Of a stretch of DNA of 33,100 nt, positions 7,408-17,396 are shown one piece after another. This DNA comes from Alphaproteobacteria bacterium (lineage in GTDB: Bacteria; Pseudomonadota; Alphaproteobacteria; JAEULC01). The DNA lies in the NCBI GenBank assembly GCA_023150455.1, contig JAKLKW010000039.1, forward strand, positions 1 through 33,100, read 5' to 3'. The position numbers were made by a program, and so were the translations under genes. Position 1 is the first letter of the stretch; every line of letters starts with the position of its first letter. Under the pieces are notes generated by a model. That model ran no database searches, was not told the origin of the DNA, and saw only the letters and a program-made list of their open reading frames with translations.

Positions 7408-8007
7408 TCAGGTGTTCGATACGGCGGCCGGGTCCGACTGATCGAACGTTACGTTGGCGTAGATCGACGAGACCGGCACGTCGAGGCCGACGCTGTCGAG
7501 CGTCACGCGCGCGTCGGGATCGCGCAGCAGGTCGACGAGCCAGCGCCCTCCGTCCTGACGGCGATGGATCTCGACGTAGCGGCGCTGCGAGTCGACGAAC
7601 AGGATCTCCCGCACGCTCGCAATCGCGCGGTAGTCCGGCAGCTTGATCTTGCGGTCCTTGTCCTCGGTCGACGGCGACGGGACCTCGACGATCAGAACGG
7701 GCTTGCCGACATAAGGCGTGTTTCCCAGGTCGGAAGGGCTGCAGGTCACCACAATATCGGCCTGATAATAGGTGTCGGCCCGCGGCGGCGCGAGAATTCC
7801 TGCCTCGGCCCGGCCGACACAGCCGGGCCGCTTCTCGGCCGCGTTCCCGACGAGCCGATTGAGCGTGTTTGCAAGTATCTGATGGAATCCCCGCGTCGGC
7901 GCCATCGCGACTGCAACGCCGTCGTAGAGCTCGTATTTCCGGTCAGGCAAGCCTTCCCAGACCAGAAACTCGGCGACGGACATGCGCTTCGATGCGGTCG
8001 CGGTCAT
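7408..8007 (-). CDS. Uma2-family (DUF820) putative restriction-endonuclease-like protein
   Basis: A 199-residue protein of the Uma2 family, which has a PD-(D/E)xK nuclease-like fold. The family core is present: YELYDGVAVAMAP at about 25-37, then QADIVVTC (Asp 84), VLIVEVPSPST (Glu 108) and DRKIKLPDY, which holds candidate Lys residues. The family is abundant in cyanobacteria and scattered elsewhere. Its biological role is unknown, and no partner methylase or other defence gene lies nearby. The start ATG at 8007 gives the usual N-terminus (MSVAEFLVWE after a short leader). It lies 72 bases after pntB on the same strand and could be read from the pnt transcript. Its codons look less uniformly GC-biased than pntB, consistent with an accessory gene, but this is only by eye. 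Confidence 0.85.
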   Translation of the reverse strand: MTATASKRMSVAEFLVWEGLPDRKYELYDGVAVAMAPTRGFHQILANTLNRLVGNAAEKRPGCVGRAEAGILAPPRADTYYQADIVVTCSPSDLGNTPYVGKPVLIVEVPSPSTEDKDRKIKLPDYRAIASVREILFVDSQRRYVEIHRRQDGGRWLVDLLRDPDARVTLDSVGLDVPVSSIYANVTFDQSDPAAVSNT

Positions 8008-8079
8008 CGCGGCGCCTCCCGGGCACCGCCGGCAGTATAGCCGAGGCCGGGCCCGCCCGGAACGCGGCGGGCCGGAAGA

Positions 8080-9483
8080 TCAGTGCCCGCCGCCCATCGA
8101 CTTGACGATGTCCTCGCACACCTTCTTGGCGTCGCCGAACAGCATCATCGTGTTGTCGCGGTAGAACAGCTCGTTCTCGACGCCGGCGTAGCCGGTCGCC
8201 ATCGAGCGCTTCACGAACAGCACGGTCTTGGCGTTCTCGACGTCGAGCACGGGCATGCCGTAGATCGGGCTCTTGGGGTCGGTCTTGGCCGCCGGGTTGG
8301 TCACGTCGTTGGCGCCGATCACGAAGGCGACGTCGGTCTGCGCGAAGTCGCGGTTGATCTCCTCGAGCTCGAGCACCTCGTCGTAGGGCACGTTGGCCTC
8401 GGCCAGCAGCACGTTCATGTGGCCGGGCATGCGGCCGGCGACGGGATGGATGGCGTAGCGCACCGTGGCGCCTTCCTGCTTCAGCATGTCGGCCATCTCG
8501 CGCAGCGCGTGCTGCGCCTGGGCGACCGCCATGCCGTAGCCCGGCACGATGATGATCGAGGCGGCGTTCTTCATGATGAAGGCGGCGTCCTCGGCGCTGC
8601 CGGACTTGACCGTCTTGTCGCCCGCGGCGGCGCCGCCCGCCGGCCCCGCCTGCTCGCCGCCAAACCCGCCCAGGATCACGTTGAAGATCGAGCGGTTCAT
8701 GCCCTTGCACATGATGTAGCTGAGGATGGCGCCCGAGGCGCCGACCAGCGCGCCGGTGACGATCAGCAGGCCGTTGTTCAGCGTGAAGCCGATGCCGGCC
8801 GCGGCCCATCCCGAATAGGAGTTCAGCATCGAGATCACGACCGGCATGTCGGCGCCGCCGATCGGCAGGATCAGCAGGAAGCCCAGGGCCAACGACAGGA
8901 TCACCAGGACCCAGAACGCCGCCGCCGACTGCCCCACGCACAGCCAGACGATCGCCAGCACGATCGCCACGCCGATCGCGGCGTTGAGCGGATGCTGCAT
9001 CGTGAATACCAGCGGCTTGCCGGTGATCAGCGCCTGCAGCTTGGCGAAGGCGACGATCGACCCGGTGAAGGTGATGGCGCCGATGGCGACGCCCAGTCCC
9101 ATCTCGATCAGGCTTGCGGTCTTGATATTGCCGGCGACGCCGATGCCGTAGGCCTCGGGCAGGTAGAAGGCGGCCGCGGCCACGAACACGGCGGCGAGGC
9201 CGACCAGGCTGTGGAACGCCGCGACCAGCTGCGGCAGGGCCGTCATCTGGATGCGCAGCGCGATCACCGTGCCGATGGCGCCGCCGATCAGGATGCCGAG
9301 GATGATGACCCAGTAGCTGACGACGCCCGGGCTCGCCAGCGTCGTGCCGATGGCGATCACCATGCCGGCGATGCCGTACATGTTGCCGCCGCGCGCCGTC
9401 ACCGGGCTGGACAGGCCGCGCAGCGCCATGATGAAGCACACGGCGGCGACCAGGTACAGAAGGGCGGAGAGGTTCTCGGTCAT
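8080..9483 (-). CDS. pntB: NAD(P) transhydrogenase subunit beta PntB
   Basis: This is the membrane and NADP(H)-binding subunit of the proton-translocating transhydrogenase. It couples proton entry to hydride transfer from NADH to NADP+. At 467 residues it is full length. Many transmembrane helices fill residues 1-260. His 91 in AAFHSLVGLAAV is at the position of the E. coli proton-channel His, and GGADMPVVISMLNSYSGW follows at 209-226. After an Ala/Gly linker (about 276-290), the NADP domain shows GYGMAV (315-320), IGANDVTNPAA (389-399) and KRSMATGYAGVENELFY. It is the last of three pnt genes, starting 21 bases after pntAB. Confidence 0.97.
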   Translation of the reverse strand: MTENLSALLYLVAAVCFIMALRGLSSPVTARGGNMYGIAGMVIAIGTTLASPGVVSYWVIILGILIGGAIGTVIALRIQMTALPQLVAAFHSLVGLAAVFVAAAAFYLPEAYGIGVAGNIKTASLIEMGLGVAIGAITFTGSIVAFAKLQALITGKPLVFTMQHPLNAAIGVAIVLAIVWLCVGQSAAAFWVLVILSLALGFLLILPIGGADMPVVISMLNSYSGWAAAGIGFTLNNGLLIVTGALVGASGAILSYIMCKGMNRSIFNVILGGFGGEQAGPAGGAAAGDKTVKSGSAEDAAFIMKNAASIIIVPGYGMAVAQAQHALREMADMLKQEGATVRYAIHPVAGRMPGHMNVLLAEANVPYDEVLELEEINRDFAQTDVAFVIGANDVTNPAAKTDPKSPIYGMPVLDVENAKTVLFVKRSMATGYAGVENELFYRDNTMMLFGDAKKVCEDIVKSMGGGH

Positions 9484-9504
9484 GTTCGTATCCCCCCGTC
9501 CCCG

Positions 9505-9915
9505 CTATTTCGTCTTCTTCTTGAACATCTGCAGCATGCGCTGGGTCACGATGAACCCGCCGAAGATGTTGACCGAGGCGAGGGTGACGGCGAGGAAGCC
9601 CATCACCTTGGAGAAGTTGAATCCGGCCGGTCCGGCCGCGATCAGCGCACCGACGATGATGACCGACGACACCGCGTTGGTGACGCTCATCAAGGGCGAA
9701 TGCAGCGCCGGCGTCACGCGCCAGACCACATAGTAGCCGACGAAGCAGGCCAGCACGAAGACGCTCAGCCCGAACACCAGCGGGTCGATGCCGCTTACGG
9801 CCTGGGCCTTGGCGAGCGCACCGGCCTGGGCCGCCAGCACGTCGGCCTGGCCCGCCAGGTCGCGCGCCGACTTGGCCAGCGCGCCGGCGTTGCTCTGGAA
9901 CGTGGTCGGATCCAT
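9505..9915 (-). CDS. pntAB: NAD(P) transhydrogenase subunit alpha part 2 (PntAB)
   Basis: The small membrane subunit of the three-subunit transhydrogenase type. In E. coli this segment is fused to the end of PntA. It has 136 residues with an Ala-rich, probably helical N-terminus (about 1-40) and three transmembrane segments (about 45-65, 80-97 and 104-124). The signature [17 protein letters not shown] is at 68-84, and the tail is KKKTK. A separate gene for this part is usual in alphaproteobacteria such as Rhodospirillum. It lies between pntAA (45-base gap) and pntB (21-base gap). Confidence 0.96.
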   Translation of the reverse strand: MDPTTFQSNAGALAKSARDLAGQADVLAAQAGALAKAQAVSGIDPLVFGLSVFVLACFVGYYVVWRVTPALHSPLMSVTNAVSSVIIVGALIAAGPAGFNFSKVMGFLAVTLASVNIFGGFIVTQRMLQMFKKKTK

Positions 9916-9960
9916 CGGAATTCCCCCTTCTGGTCGCCGGCGGCGCCCGGTGATCGGCGC

Positions 9961-11109
9961 TCAGGCCGCGGCGAAGCTCGGATGCACGATCTTGCCGTCG
10001 TGGGTCAAAAGGCTGCCCTTCACGACCTCGTCGTTGGTGTCGATCTTCAGCGCCTTGGTCTCCTTGTCGACCAGCGGCGTGATGAAGTTGACGAGGTTGC
10101 GGGCGTAGAGCGCCGACGCGTCGACGGCGATGCGGCTCGGCACGTTGGCGTGGCCGACGATGGTGACGCCATACTTCTTCACGATCTTGCCGAGCTCGCT
10201 CAACGGGCAGTTGCCGCCCTGCTCGACCGCGAGGTCGACGATCACCGAGCCCGGCTTCATCGTCTTGACCATGTCCTCGCTTACCAGGACCGGCGCCTTG
10301 CGGCCCGGGATCAGCGCGGTGCAGATGACGATGTCCTGCTTCTTGATCGTCTCGGCGACCAGCGCGGCCTGCTTCTTCTTGTACTCGTCGCTCATTTCCT
10401 TGGCGTAGCCGCCGGCGGTCTGCGCCTGCTGGAACTCCTCGTCCATGACGGCGACGAAGGTGCCGCCGAGGCTCTCGACCTGCTCCTTGGTCGCGGGCCT
10501 GACGTCGGTGGCCGAGACGACCGCGCCCAGGCGCTTGGCGGTGGCGATCGCCTGCAGCCCCGCGACGCCGACGCCCATGATGAACACGCGCGCCGGCGGC
10601 ACCGTGCCGGCCGCCGTCATCATCATGGGGAAGGCGCGGCCGAACTCGTGCGCGGCGTCGAGCACGGCGCGGTAGCCGGCCAGGTTCGCCTGCGACGACA
10701 GCACGTCCATCGACTGGGCGCGGGTGATGCGCGGCACCAGCTCGAGCGCGAAGGCGGTGATGCCGGCGTCGGCATAGGCCCGGAGCTGCTCCCTGGCGGC
10801 ATAGGGCGCCAGCATGCCGATCAGCACGGCGCCGCGCTTCATGCCCTCGAGCTCGTCCGCGCCTTCGCCGGCGCCCAGCGGGCGCTGCACCTTGAGCACC
10901 ACGTCGGCATCCGCCAGGGCGGCGGCGGCATCCGGCGCGATCGTGGCGCCGGCGGCCTGGAACGCCTCGTCCGGGACCGCGGCGCCGGCCCCGGCGCCGG
11001 CCTCGACCGTGACCTGGAATCCGAGGCCGATCAGCTTCTTGACCGAATCCGGCGACGCGGCGACGCGTGCCTCGCCCGCTCGACGCTCTTTGGGAATCGC
11101 GAGTTTCAT
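9961..11109 (-). CDS. pntAA: NAD(P) transhydrogenase subunit alpha part 1 (PntAA)
   Basis: The soluble NAD(H)-binding domain I, related to alanine dehydrogenase. It has 382 residues. Seen in the sequence are MKLAIPKER at the start, RAQSMDVLSSQANLAGY at 130-146, the Rossmann loop GVGVAG at 179-184 followed by the acidic ATDVRP end of strand two, and the mobile-loop region rich in KKK around 243-265. The frame is open upstream, but ATG at 11109 gives the family N-terminus. GGAGGGGGAG lies shortly before it as a ribosome site. First gene of the pntAA-pntAB-pntB operon; no convincing promoter was found in the 249 bases shared with dedA. Confidence 0.97.
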   Translation of the reverse strand: MKLAIPKERRAGEARVAASPDSVKKLIGLGFQVTVEAGAGAGAAVPDEAFQAAGATIAPDAAAALADADVVLKVQRPLGAGEGADELEGMKRGAVLIGMLAPYAAREQLRAYADAGITAFALELVPRITRAQSMDVLSSQANLAGYRAVLDAAHEFGRAFPMMMTAAGTVPPARVFIMGVGVAGLQAIATAKRLGAVVSATDVRPATKEQVESLGGTFVAVMDEEFQQAQTAGGYAKEMSDEYKKKQAALVAETIKKQDIVICTALIPGRKAPVLVSEDMVKTMKPGSVIVDLAVEQGGNCPLSELGKIVKKYGVTIVGHANVPSRIAVDASALYARNLVNFITPLVDKETKALKIDTNDEVVKGSLLTHDGKIVHPSFAAA

Positions 11110-11243
11110 GCCGATCCGGCTCCCCCTCCGGCTGGAAGCGTGGCGCGATCCCCTGGCGATCGCGCGCGGACGCCTGCGCAGTTCCATGGGAACAATGCCC
11201 GTTCGATCCGATTTTGTGAAGGGGGGCAAGGATTTCGCCGGCT

Positions 11244-11265
11244 CGATCGGTAGAATTCCCGATCG
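11244..11265. repeat. Inverted repeat between pntAA and dedA
   Basis: CGATCGG (11244-11250), eight bases, then CCGATCG (11259-11265). It lies in the divergent intergenic region (11110-11358) and could be an operator or a chance dyad. A second one, CCGGAT (11320-11325) and ATCCGG (11331-11336), lies in the dedA leader. Confidence 0.35.
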
Positions 11266-11358
11266 CTTCCGGCCCGCGCCGCGCGCGGAACGTGCTATCT
11301 AGGCCGCCCGGCCGGCGACCCGGATGACAGATCCGGACAGCCCGTCGCGAGGAGCCCG

Positions 11359-11967
11359 ATGGTCGAATCGATTCTGGAGCTGGTCCGCAGCAACGCGCCC
11401 CTGGCCTATGCTACCGTGGCGCTGATGTGCTTCGGCGAGTCGTTCGCGTTCATCAGCCTCGTCGTGCCCGGCTGGGCCTTCATGCTGGCGGCCGGCGCGC
11501 TGGTGGCGAACGGCACGCTGCACTGGCTGCCGGTGGTCCTGGCCGGCGCGTTCGGCGCCGCGGTCGGGGACGCGGTCTCCTACTGGATCGGGCTCAAGTT
11601 CAAGCACGTGGTGCCGGGCCTCTGGCCGTTCACGCGCCATCCGGACTGGCTCGACCGCGGCCACGCCTTCTTCGCGCGCTGGGGCGTCGCCAGCGTCTTC
11701 CTCGGCCGCTTCTTCGGGCCGGTGCGCGCCGTGATCCCGCTCGCCGCCGGCATGATGGAGATGCCCGCGCGCCCGTTCTGGATCGCCAACGTCACCTCGG
11801 CGCTGCTCAGCGCCGCGCTGTGGACGGCACAGGGCGCGGTCGTGGGCTGGGGCCTGAAGGAGCTGCACTGGGAATCGCCGGAGGTCCAGATCGCGCTCTG
11901 GGCCGTGCTCGGCGCCGGCGTCGCGGGCTATCTGCTGGTGCGGCGCCGGCGCAGCCAGCGCGGCTGA
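11359..11967 (+). CDS. DedA-family membrane protein
   Basis: A 202-residue inner-membrane protein of the DedA/VTT superfamily. Some members act as flippases recycling undecaprenyl phosphate or phospholipids. Family marks are GESFAFISLVVPGWA (26-40), Asp 71 within AVGDAVSYWIG, and the re-entrant signature GRFFGPVRAVIPLAAG at 116-131. Hydrophobic segments run at about 12-36, 40-75, 110-130, 140-163 and 173-192, with an Arg-rich tail (RRRRSQRG). ATG at 11359 follows GAGGAG by five bases. It is a lone gene, diverging from pntAA and converging with the SDR gene ten bases away. Confidence 0.93.
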   Translation: MVESILELVRSNAPLAYATVALMCFGESFAFISLVVPGWAFMLAAGALVANGTLHWLPVVLAGAFGAAVGDAVSYWIGLKFKHVVPGLWPFTRHPDWLDRGHAFFARWGVASVFLGRFFGPVRAVIPLAAGMMEMPARPFWIANVTSALLSAALWTAQGAVVGWGLKELHWESPEVQIALWAVLGAGVAGYLLVRRRRSQRG

Positions 11968-11977
11968 GGCCGCGGGC

Positions 11978-12775
11978 TCAGACCACGGCGGCGGCGCCGC
12001 CGTCGATGTTGATCGCGACGCCGGTGATGAAGCTGGCCGCGCCCGAAGCGAGGAAGGCGATCACGTCGCCCGCCTCGCGCGCCTCGCCGACGCGGCCGAG
12101 CGGGATGCCGCGCGACGCGGCGAGCTTCCCGTAGAACGCGTCCAGGGTCTCGCCCGGGGCCTCGTTCGCCTGCCGCGCATGGCGCCGTTCGTGCTGGCCG
12201 CTCTTGATCAGGCCGATGCAGACCGTGTTGACCAGGATGTTGTCCTTGGCCAGGTCCTTCGACAGGGCCTTGGTGAGCGCGATGCCGGCGGCGCGCGACA
12301 CCGAGGTCGGCATCGACGACGCGCCCGGCGTCTTGCCCGCCAGGTTCGTCACGTTGACGATGCGGCCGCCGCCGCCCCGGCGCATCTCGGGCACCGCGGC
12401 GCGGATCATGCGCACCGCCGCCCAGAGCTTGAGGTCGAAGTCGGCCTGCCAGTCCTCGTCGCTGACGCCGTCGAACGGCTTCGCCATCGACGTGCCGGCG
12501 TTGTTGACGAGGATGTCGATGCGGCCGAAGCGCTCGAGCGCCGCGGCGACCGCGCGCTCGCGGGTCGCGGCCGCGGTGATGTCGCCTGCCACCGGCAGGA
12601 CCGCGCCGGAAGCGACCCGCTCCATCTCGGCGCAGGCCGCCTGCAGCACGTCGCTGCGGCGCGCGACGACCACGACGCGCGCGCCCTCGGCCGCGAACCG
12701 CAGCGCGGCCGCCTTGCCGATGCCTTCGCTGCCGCCGGTGACGATGGCGACCTTGCCGGCGAGTCCCAGGTCCAT
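11978..12775 (-). CDS. SDR-family protein lacking the usual catalytic residues
   Basis: A 265-residue short-chain dehydrogenase/reductase fold. The cofactor loop TGGSEGIG (13-20) and NNAG (91-94) are intact, and VVVVARR suggests NADP preference. The catalytic tetrad looks lost. The expected Asn reads Lys (about 116), the active Ser region reads NVTN (141-144), and the YxxxK motif reads T157-S-V-S-R161. I recall other SDR proteins with this same SMPTSVSRAAG segment, so it may be a distinct subfamily, not a decayed gene. Reductase activity is therefore doubtful, and a binding or regulatory role is possible. ATG at 12775 gives the family start (MDLGLAGKVAIVTGG). It lies 47 bases after grxD at the end of the purine operon block. 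Confidence 0.88.
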   Translation of the reverse strand: MDLGLAGKVAIVTGGSEGIGKAAALRFAAEGARVVVVARRSDVLQAACAEMERVASGAVLPVAGDITAAATRERAVAAALERFGRIDILVNNAGTSMAKPFDGVSDEDWQADFDLKLWAAVRMIRAAVPEMRRGGGGRIVNVTNLAGKTPGASSMPTSVSRAAGIALTKALSKDLAKDNILVNTVCIGLIKSGQHERRHARQANEAPGETLDAFYGKLAASRGIPLGRVGEAREAGDVIAFLASGAASFITGVAINIDGGAAAVV

Positions 12776-12822
12776 GCGACGGGATCCCGGTCGAACGGCG
12801 GCCCGGAGCTCCCCGTGCCGCG

Positions 12823-13161
12823 TCAGGCGGCCTTGGTCTGGATGCCCTTCTGGCCCAGCATCTGCTGCAGCTCGCCGCTCTGGTACATCTCGCGCACGAT
12901 GTCGCAGCCGCCGATGAACTCGCCCTTGACGTAGAGCTGCGGGATGGTCGGCCAGGACGAGAACTCCTTGATGCCCTGGCGCAGCGCGGCGTCCTCGAGG
13001 ATGTTGATGCCCTTGAACTTGACGCCGAGATGGGTCAGCACGCCGACGACCGCGGCCGAGAAGCCGCACTGCGGGAAGATCGGCGTGCCCTTCATGTAGA
13101 GCACGACGTCGTTCTCGCTGATGTCGTTCTTGATGCGCTCGAACACCGGATTTTCGCTCAT
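12823..13161 (-). CDS. grxD: Monothiol glutaredoxin, CGFS type (Grx4/GrxD)
   Basis: A 112-residue monothiol glutaredoxin that binds a bridging [2Fe-2S] cluster with glutathione and passes clusters to target proteins. The active site CGFS is at 32-35 after KGTPIFPQ. The glutathione-binding WPTIPQLYVKGEFIGGCDI stretch is intact. These proteins pair with BolA, and the gene directly upstream encodes a BolA-family protein (53-base gap). This order is common in alphaproteobacteria. The start ATG at 13161 is supported by GAGGAGCGATCG immediately upstream. Confidence 0.96.
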   Translation of the reverse strand: MSENPVFERIKNDISENDVVLYMKGTPIFPQCGFSAAVVGVLTHLGVKFKGINILEDAALRQGIKEFSSWPTIPQLYVKGEFIGGCDIVREMYQSGELQQMLGQKGIQTKAA

Positions 13162-13214
13162 CGATCGCTCCTCGAGGGCCGCGCCGGCCCGATTTCGTTG
13201 AACCTGGACAGGCC

Positions 13215-13448
13215 TCAGTCGGGCGCCGAGGTCTGCAGCGCCAGCGCGTGCAGCTCGCCGCCCATGCGTCCCTTCAGGGCCTGGTAGACCATCTGGTGCT
13301 GCTGCACGCGGGTCTTGCCCTTGAACGCGGCCGAGACGACATGCGCCGCGTAGTGGTCGCCGTCGCCGCGCAGGTCCTCGATGCGGACCTCAGCATCGGG
13401 CAGGCTTTCCTTGATCAGCCGCTCGATATCGCCGGGATTCATCGGCAT
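13215..13448 (-). CDS. bolA: BolA-family protein
   Basis: A 77-residue BolA-fold protein. The C-terminal part shows the family signature with the conserved His, KGKTRVQQHQMVYQALKGRMG, and the ending ELHALALQT. BolA proteins form [2Fe-2S]-bridged complexes with CGFS glutaredoxins and take part in iron signalling and cluster transfer. The next gene is such a glutaredoxin. Start is ATG at 13448 (MPMNPGDIE); a second ATG at 13442 would shorten the protein by two residues. It follows purL by 32 bases on the same strand. Short and close to the IbaG/YrbA type, but the subtype is not certain. Confidence 0.93.
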   Translation of the reverse strand: MPMNPGDIERLIKESLPDAEVRIEDLRGDGDHYAAHVVSAAFKGKTRVQQHQMVYQALKGRMGGELHALALQTSAPD

Positions 13449-13480
13449 GTCCGCGCTCGGGCTCCCACCGCTTTCAGGCT

Positions 13481-15717
<2,237 letters not shown>

Positions 15718-15721
<4 letters not shown>

Positions 15722-16050
15722 GATGCCGCCCGCACGATCAGATGTCCCGGCTTCCCGGCAACACGCCGATGCACGCGAATCTCGACCGTGCGGCCGAGCG
15801 CGTTCAGCCACGCCGCCAGCCGATCGATCGTCACGCTCTCCATCCGGCCACGCAGCACCTTCGACAACGTCGGCTGATCTGTTTCGCACAGTTTCGCGGC
15901 CTCGCTCTGCGTCAGCCGCCGCCGACGGATCGTTTCGTCGATTGCCGCAATCAACTCGGACTTGGCCAACGCTTCTTCGGCCTCGGCTTTACTGAAGCCA
16001 AGGTCGCGGAAGATGTTGTCGCTGCCCTCTCGGTACTCCGCTTTCGTCAT
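15718..16050 (-). CDS. HigA-type antitoxin (XRE-like HTH, COG5606)
   Basis: A 110-residue helix-turn-helix protein. The N-terminal segment ([12 protein letters not shown], 8-19) and the HTH ([23 protein letters not shown], about 46-68) are typical of the antitoxin that pairs with COG4679 RelE-like toxins. It should bind and neutralise the toxin and repress the shared promoter. ATG at 16050 follows the toxin stop by one base and has GGAAG five bases upstream. A TTG at 16077 could add nine residues but would overlap the toxin. The C-terminal tail ([15 protein letters not shown]) runs into the purL start with a four-base overlap. The base composition is poorer in GC than the flanking pur genes, which suggests acquisition. 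Family call is firm, function inferred. Confidence 0.88.
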
Positions 16051-16051
16051 C

Positions 16052-16402
16052 TCAACTTCCGTTCGTTGCTGCGTCAATCAGACGCGCACGCCGCAGCCGC
16101 TCCTCGATGATCTGGACATCGGGCCTGGGAATGCCGATGCCTGATTTCGACTTCTTCTTGAAAACGTGCAGCACATATATCGCCTTGATCAGCTTCACCG
16201 CGTAGACTGCTCGATATGCATCGCCGTCATCGATATCGCGCAATTCGAAGACGCCTGCTCCGAACTGTTTGAGCGGCTTTGCCGACGGCGGTGTCCTGCC
16301 AATCTGGACCTGGCCCAGCGCATAGCCAAACGCCCGTTTGATGTTCTTAGGCGAAGCGGACAGGTCATCGAGCGTGGACCCCATCCAGCGAACCGGTCGC
16401 AT
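16052..16402 (-). CDS. HigB-type toxin (RelE/ParE superfamily, COG4679)
   Basis: A 116-residue protein of the phage-related COG4679 toxin family, beginning MRPVRWMGSTLDDL. The core shows FGYALGQVQIG, AKPLKQFGAGVFELRD, DGDAYRAVYAVK and the final strand AIYVLHVFKKKSKSGI. Such proteins resemble RelE mRNA interferases, so the expected action is ribosome-dependent mRNA cleavage. Toxin before antitoxin is the usual HigBA order. The ATG at 16402 lies five bases after a near-consensus -10 box, implying a leaderless message. By eye, 27 of the 60 bases at 16141-16200 are G or C, against 40 of 60 at 16501-16560 in purQ. The gene is inserted directly after purQ. Confidence 0.88.
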   Translation of the reverse strand: MRPVRWMGSTLDDLSASPKNIKRAFGYALGQVQIGRTPPSAKPLKQFGAGVFELRDIDDGDAYRAVYAVKLIKAIYVLHVFKKKSKSGIGIPRPDVQIIEERLRRARLIDAATNGS

Positions 16403-16407
16403 GGGTG

Positions 16408-16436
16408 ATTATGGCAAAATTACCATAGAATCTCAA
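16408..16436 (-). promoter_or_regulatory. Promoter of higBA
   Basis: On the minus strand TTGAGA (16431-16436), a 17-base spacer and CATAAT (16408-16413). Each hexamer matches the sigma-70 consensus at five of six bases. The -35 overlaps the purQ stop codon. The expected start of transcription (about 16401) falls on the higB ATG. Confidence 0.7.
16410..16427. promoter_or_regulatory. Palindromic operator of higBA
   Basis: TATGGCAAAATTACCATA is an inverted repeat (TATGG and CCATA arms, eight bases between). It covers part of the -10 box and the spacer. The position fits autorepression by the HigA-type antitoxin; binding is inferred. Confidence 0.55.
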
Positions 16437-17125
16437 GCCGCCAGCGACTCCGCGAGGCCCTGGAACAGGCCGAAGCCGTCGCTGCCGCCCATCACCGGGT
16501 CCACGAGGTCCTCGGGATGCGGCATCATGCCGAGCACGTTGCCGCGCTCGTTGACGATGCCGGCGATGAAGCGGGCCGAGCCGTTCGGGTTGTGCGCGTC
16601 GAGCAGATCGCCGCTGGGCGCGGAGTAGCGGAACAGCACGCGGCCTTCGCCTTCCAGCCGGTCGAGCGTCTCCTTGTCGGCGTAGTAGTTGCCGTCGTGA
16701 TGAGCGACCGGCACGCGGATCACCGTGCCGGCGTTGTAGCGCCCGGTGAACGGGCGCAACGACCGCTCGACGCGCAGATACACGTCGCGGCAGACGAACT
16801 TGAGGCTGGCGTTCGCCATCAGCACGCCCGGCAGCATCCCGGCCTCGCACGCGGCCTGGAAGCCGTTGCACACGGCCAGCACCGCGACGCCCTCGGCCGC
16901 CCGCTTCTTCACCTCGGCCATGATCGGCGAATGCGCGGCCATGGCGCCGCAGCGCAGATAGTCGCCGTGCGCGAAGCCGCCCGGCAGCACGATCAGGTCG
17001 ACCTTGGGCAGCTCCTCGCCGCGGTGCCACACGATCGCGGGCTCGCGCCCGGTCGCGCGCCTCAGCGCCAGCGCCATGTCGCGCTCGCGGTTGGTGCCGG
17101 GGAAGACGACGATCGCCGATCTCAT
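16433..17125 (-). CDS. purQ: Phosphoribosylformylglycinamidine synthase subunit PurQ
   Basis: The class I glutaminase subunit of FGAM synthase. It releases ammonia from glutamine for PurL. At 230 residues it is normal. The catalytic triad is visible: Cys 86 in AVCNGFQ, and His 202 and Glu 204 in MMPHPED. The [18 protein letters not shown] loop is intact. The N-terminus reads [11 protein letters not shown] where most homologues have FPGSNCDRD, a mild variation. The start ATG at 17125 overlaps the purS stop (ATGA). In related genomes purL normally follows directly. Here a toxin-antitoxin pair intervenes, beginning 30 bases after the purQ stop. Confidence 0.96.
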   Translation of the reverse strand: MRSAIVVFPGTNRERDMALALRRATGREPAIVWHRGEELPKVDLIVLPGGFAHGDYLRCGAMAAHSPIMAEVKKRAAEGVAVLAVCNGFQAACEAGMLPGVLMANASLKFVCRDVYLRVERSLRPFTGRYNAGTVIRVPVAHHDGNYYADKETLDRLEGEGRVLFRYSAPSGDLLDAHNPNGSARFIAGIVNERGNVLGMMPHPEDLVDPVMGGSDGFGLFQGLAESLAA

Positions 17126-17367
17126 GCTCCGTCCACCTCGATGCGGTAGTTCTCGATCACGGTGTTGGCGAGCAGGCTCTTGCACATGCGCTCGACCGTC
17201 TCGCGCGCCTTCAAGGGATCGCGTTCGTCGAGCTCGAGCTCGATGTACTTGCCCTGCCTGACGTCCTTGACCGCGGCGAAGCCCAATCCGTGGAGCGCGT
17301 TGCCGATCGCCTTGCCCTGCGGGTCGAGCACGCCCGCCTTGAGGGTGACGTGAACCTTTGCCTTCAT
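17122..17367 (-). CDS. purS: Phosphoribosylformylglycinamidine synthase subunit PurS
   Basis: An 81-residue small subunit that bridges PurL and PurQ and helps pass ammonia between them. The sequence [20 protein letters not shown], then [14 protein letters not shown] and a final ENYRIEV strand are classic PurS. ATG at 17367 is the only good start. It lies 29 bases after purC and overlaps the purQ start by four bases. Missed easily because it is short. Confidence 0.95.
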   Translation of the reverse strand: MKAKVHVTLKAGVLDPQGKAIGNALHGLGFAAVKDVRQGKYIELELDERDPLKARETVERMCKSLLANTVIENYRIEVDGA

Positions 17368-17396
17368 GCCGTCGTCGCGCGCTCCCGTCGGGTTCG

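Noticed and set aside
7408..8007. Uma2 gene as part of a defence island
   Set aside because: Its neighbours are core genes (rpsU, pnt). There is no methylase, helicase or other defence gene within the window, so a defence role is unsupported.
7225..8040. Possible plus-strand gene across the rpsU-Uma2 gap
   Set aside because: Most of it is antisense to the Uma2 gene; there is no start signal and no recognisable domain.
8083..11253. A plus-strand open frame of about 1,050 codons rich in His, Arg, Gln and Asp, opposite the pnt genes
   Set aside because: It lies antisense to three clearly functional pnt genes and has the biased composition expected from reading GC-rich codons backwards. No family is recognisable.
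16051..16077. TTG start for the HigA-type antitoxin at 16077
   Set aside because: It would overlap the toxin by 26 bases. ATG at 16050 has a better ribosome site and matches the family N-terminus.
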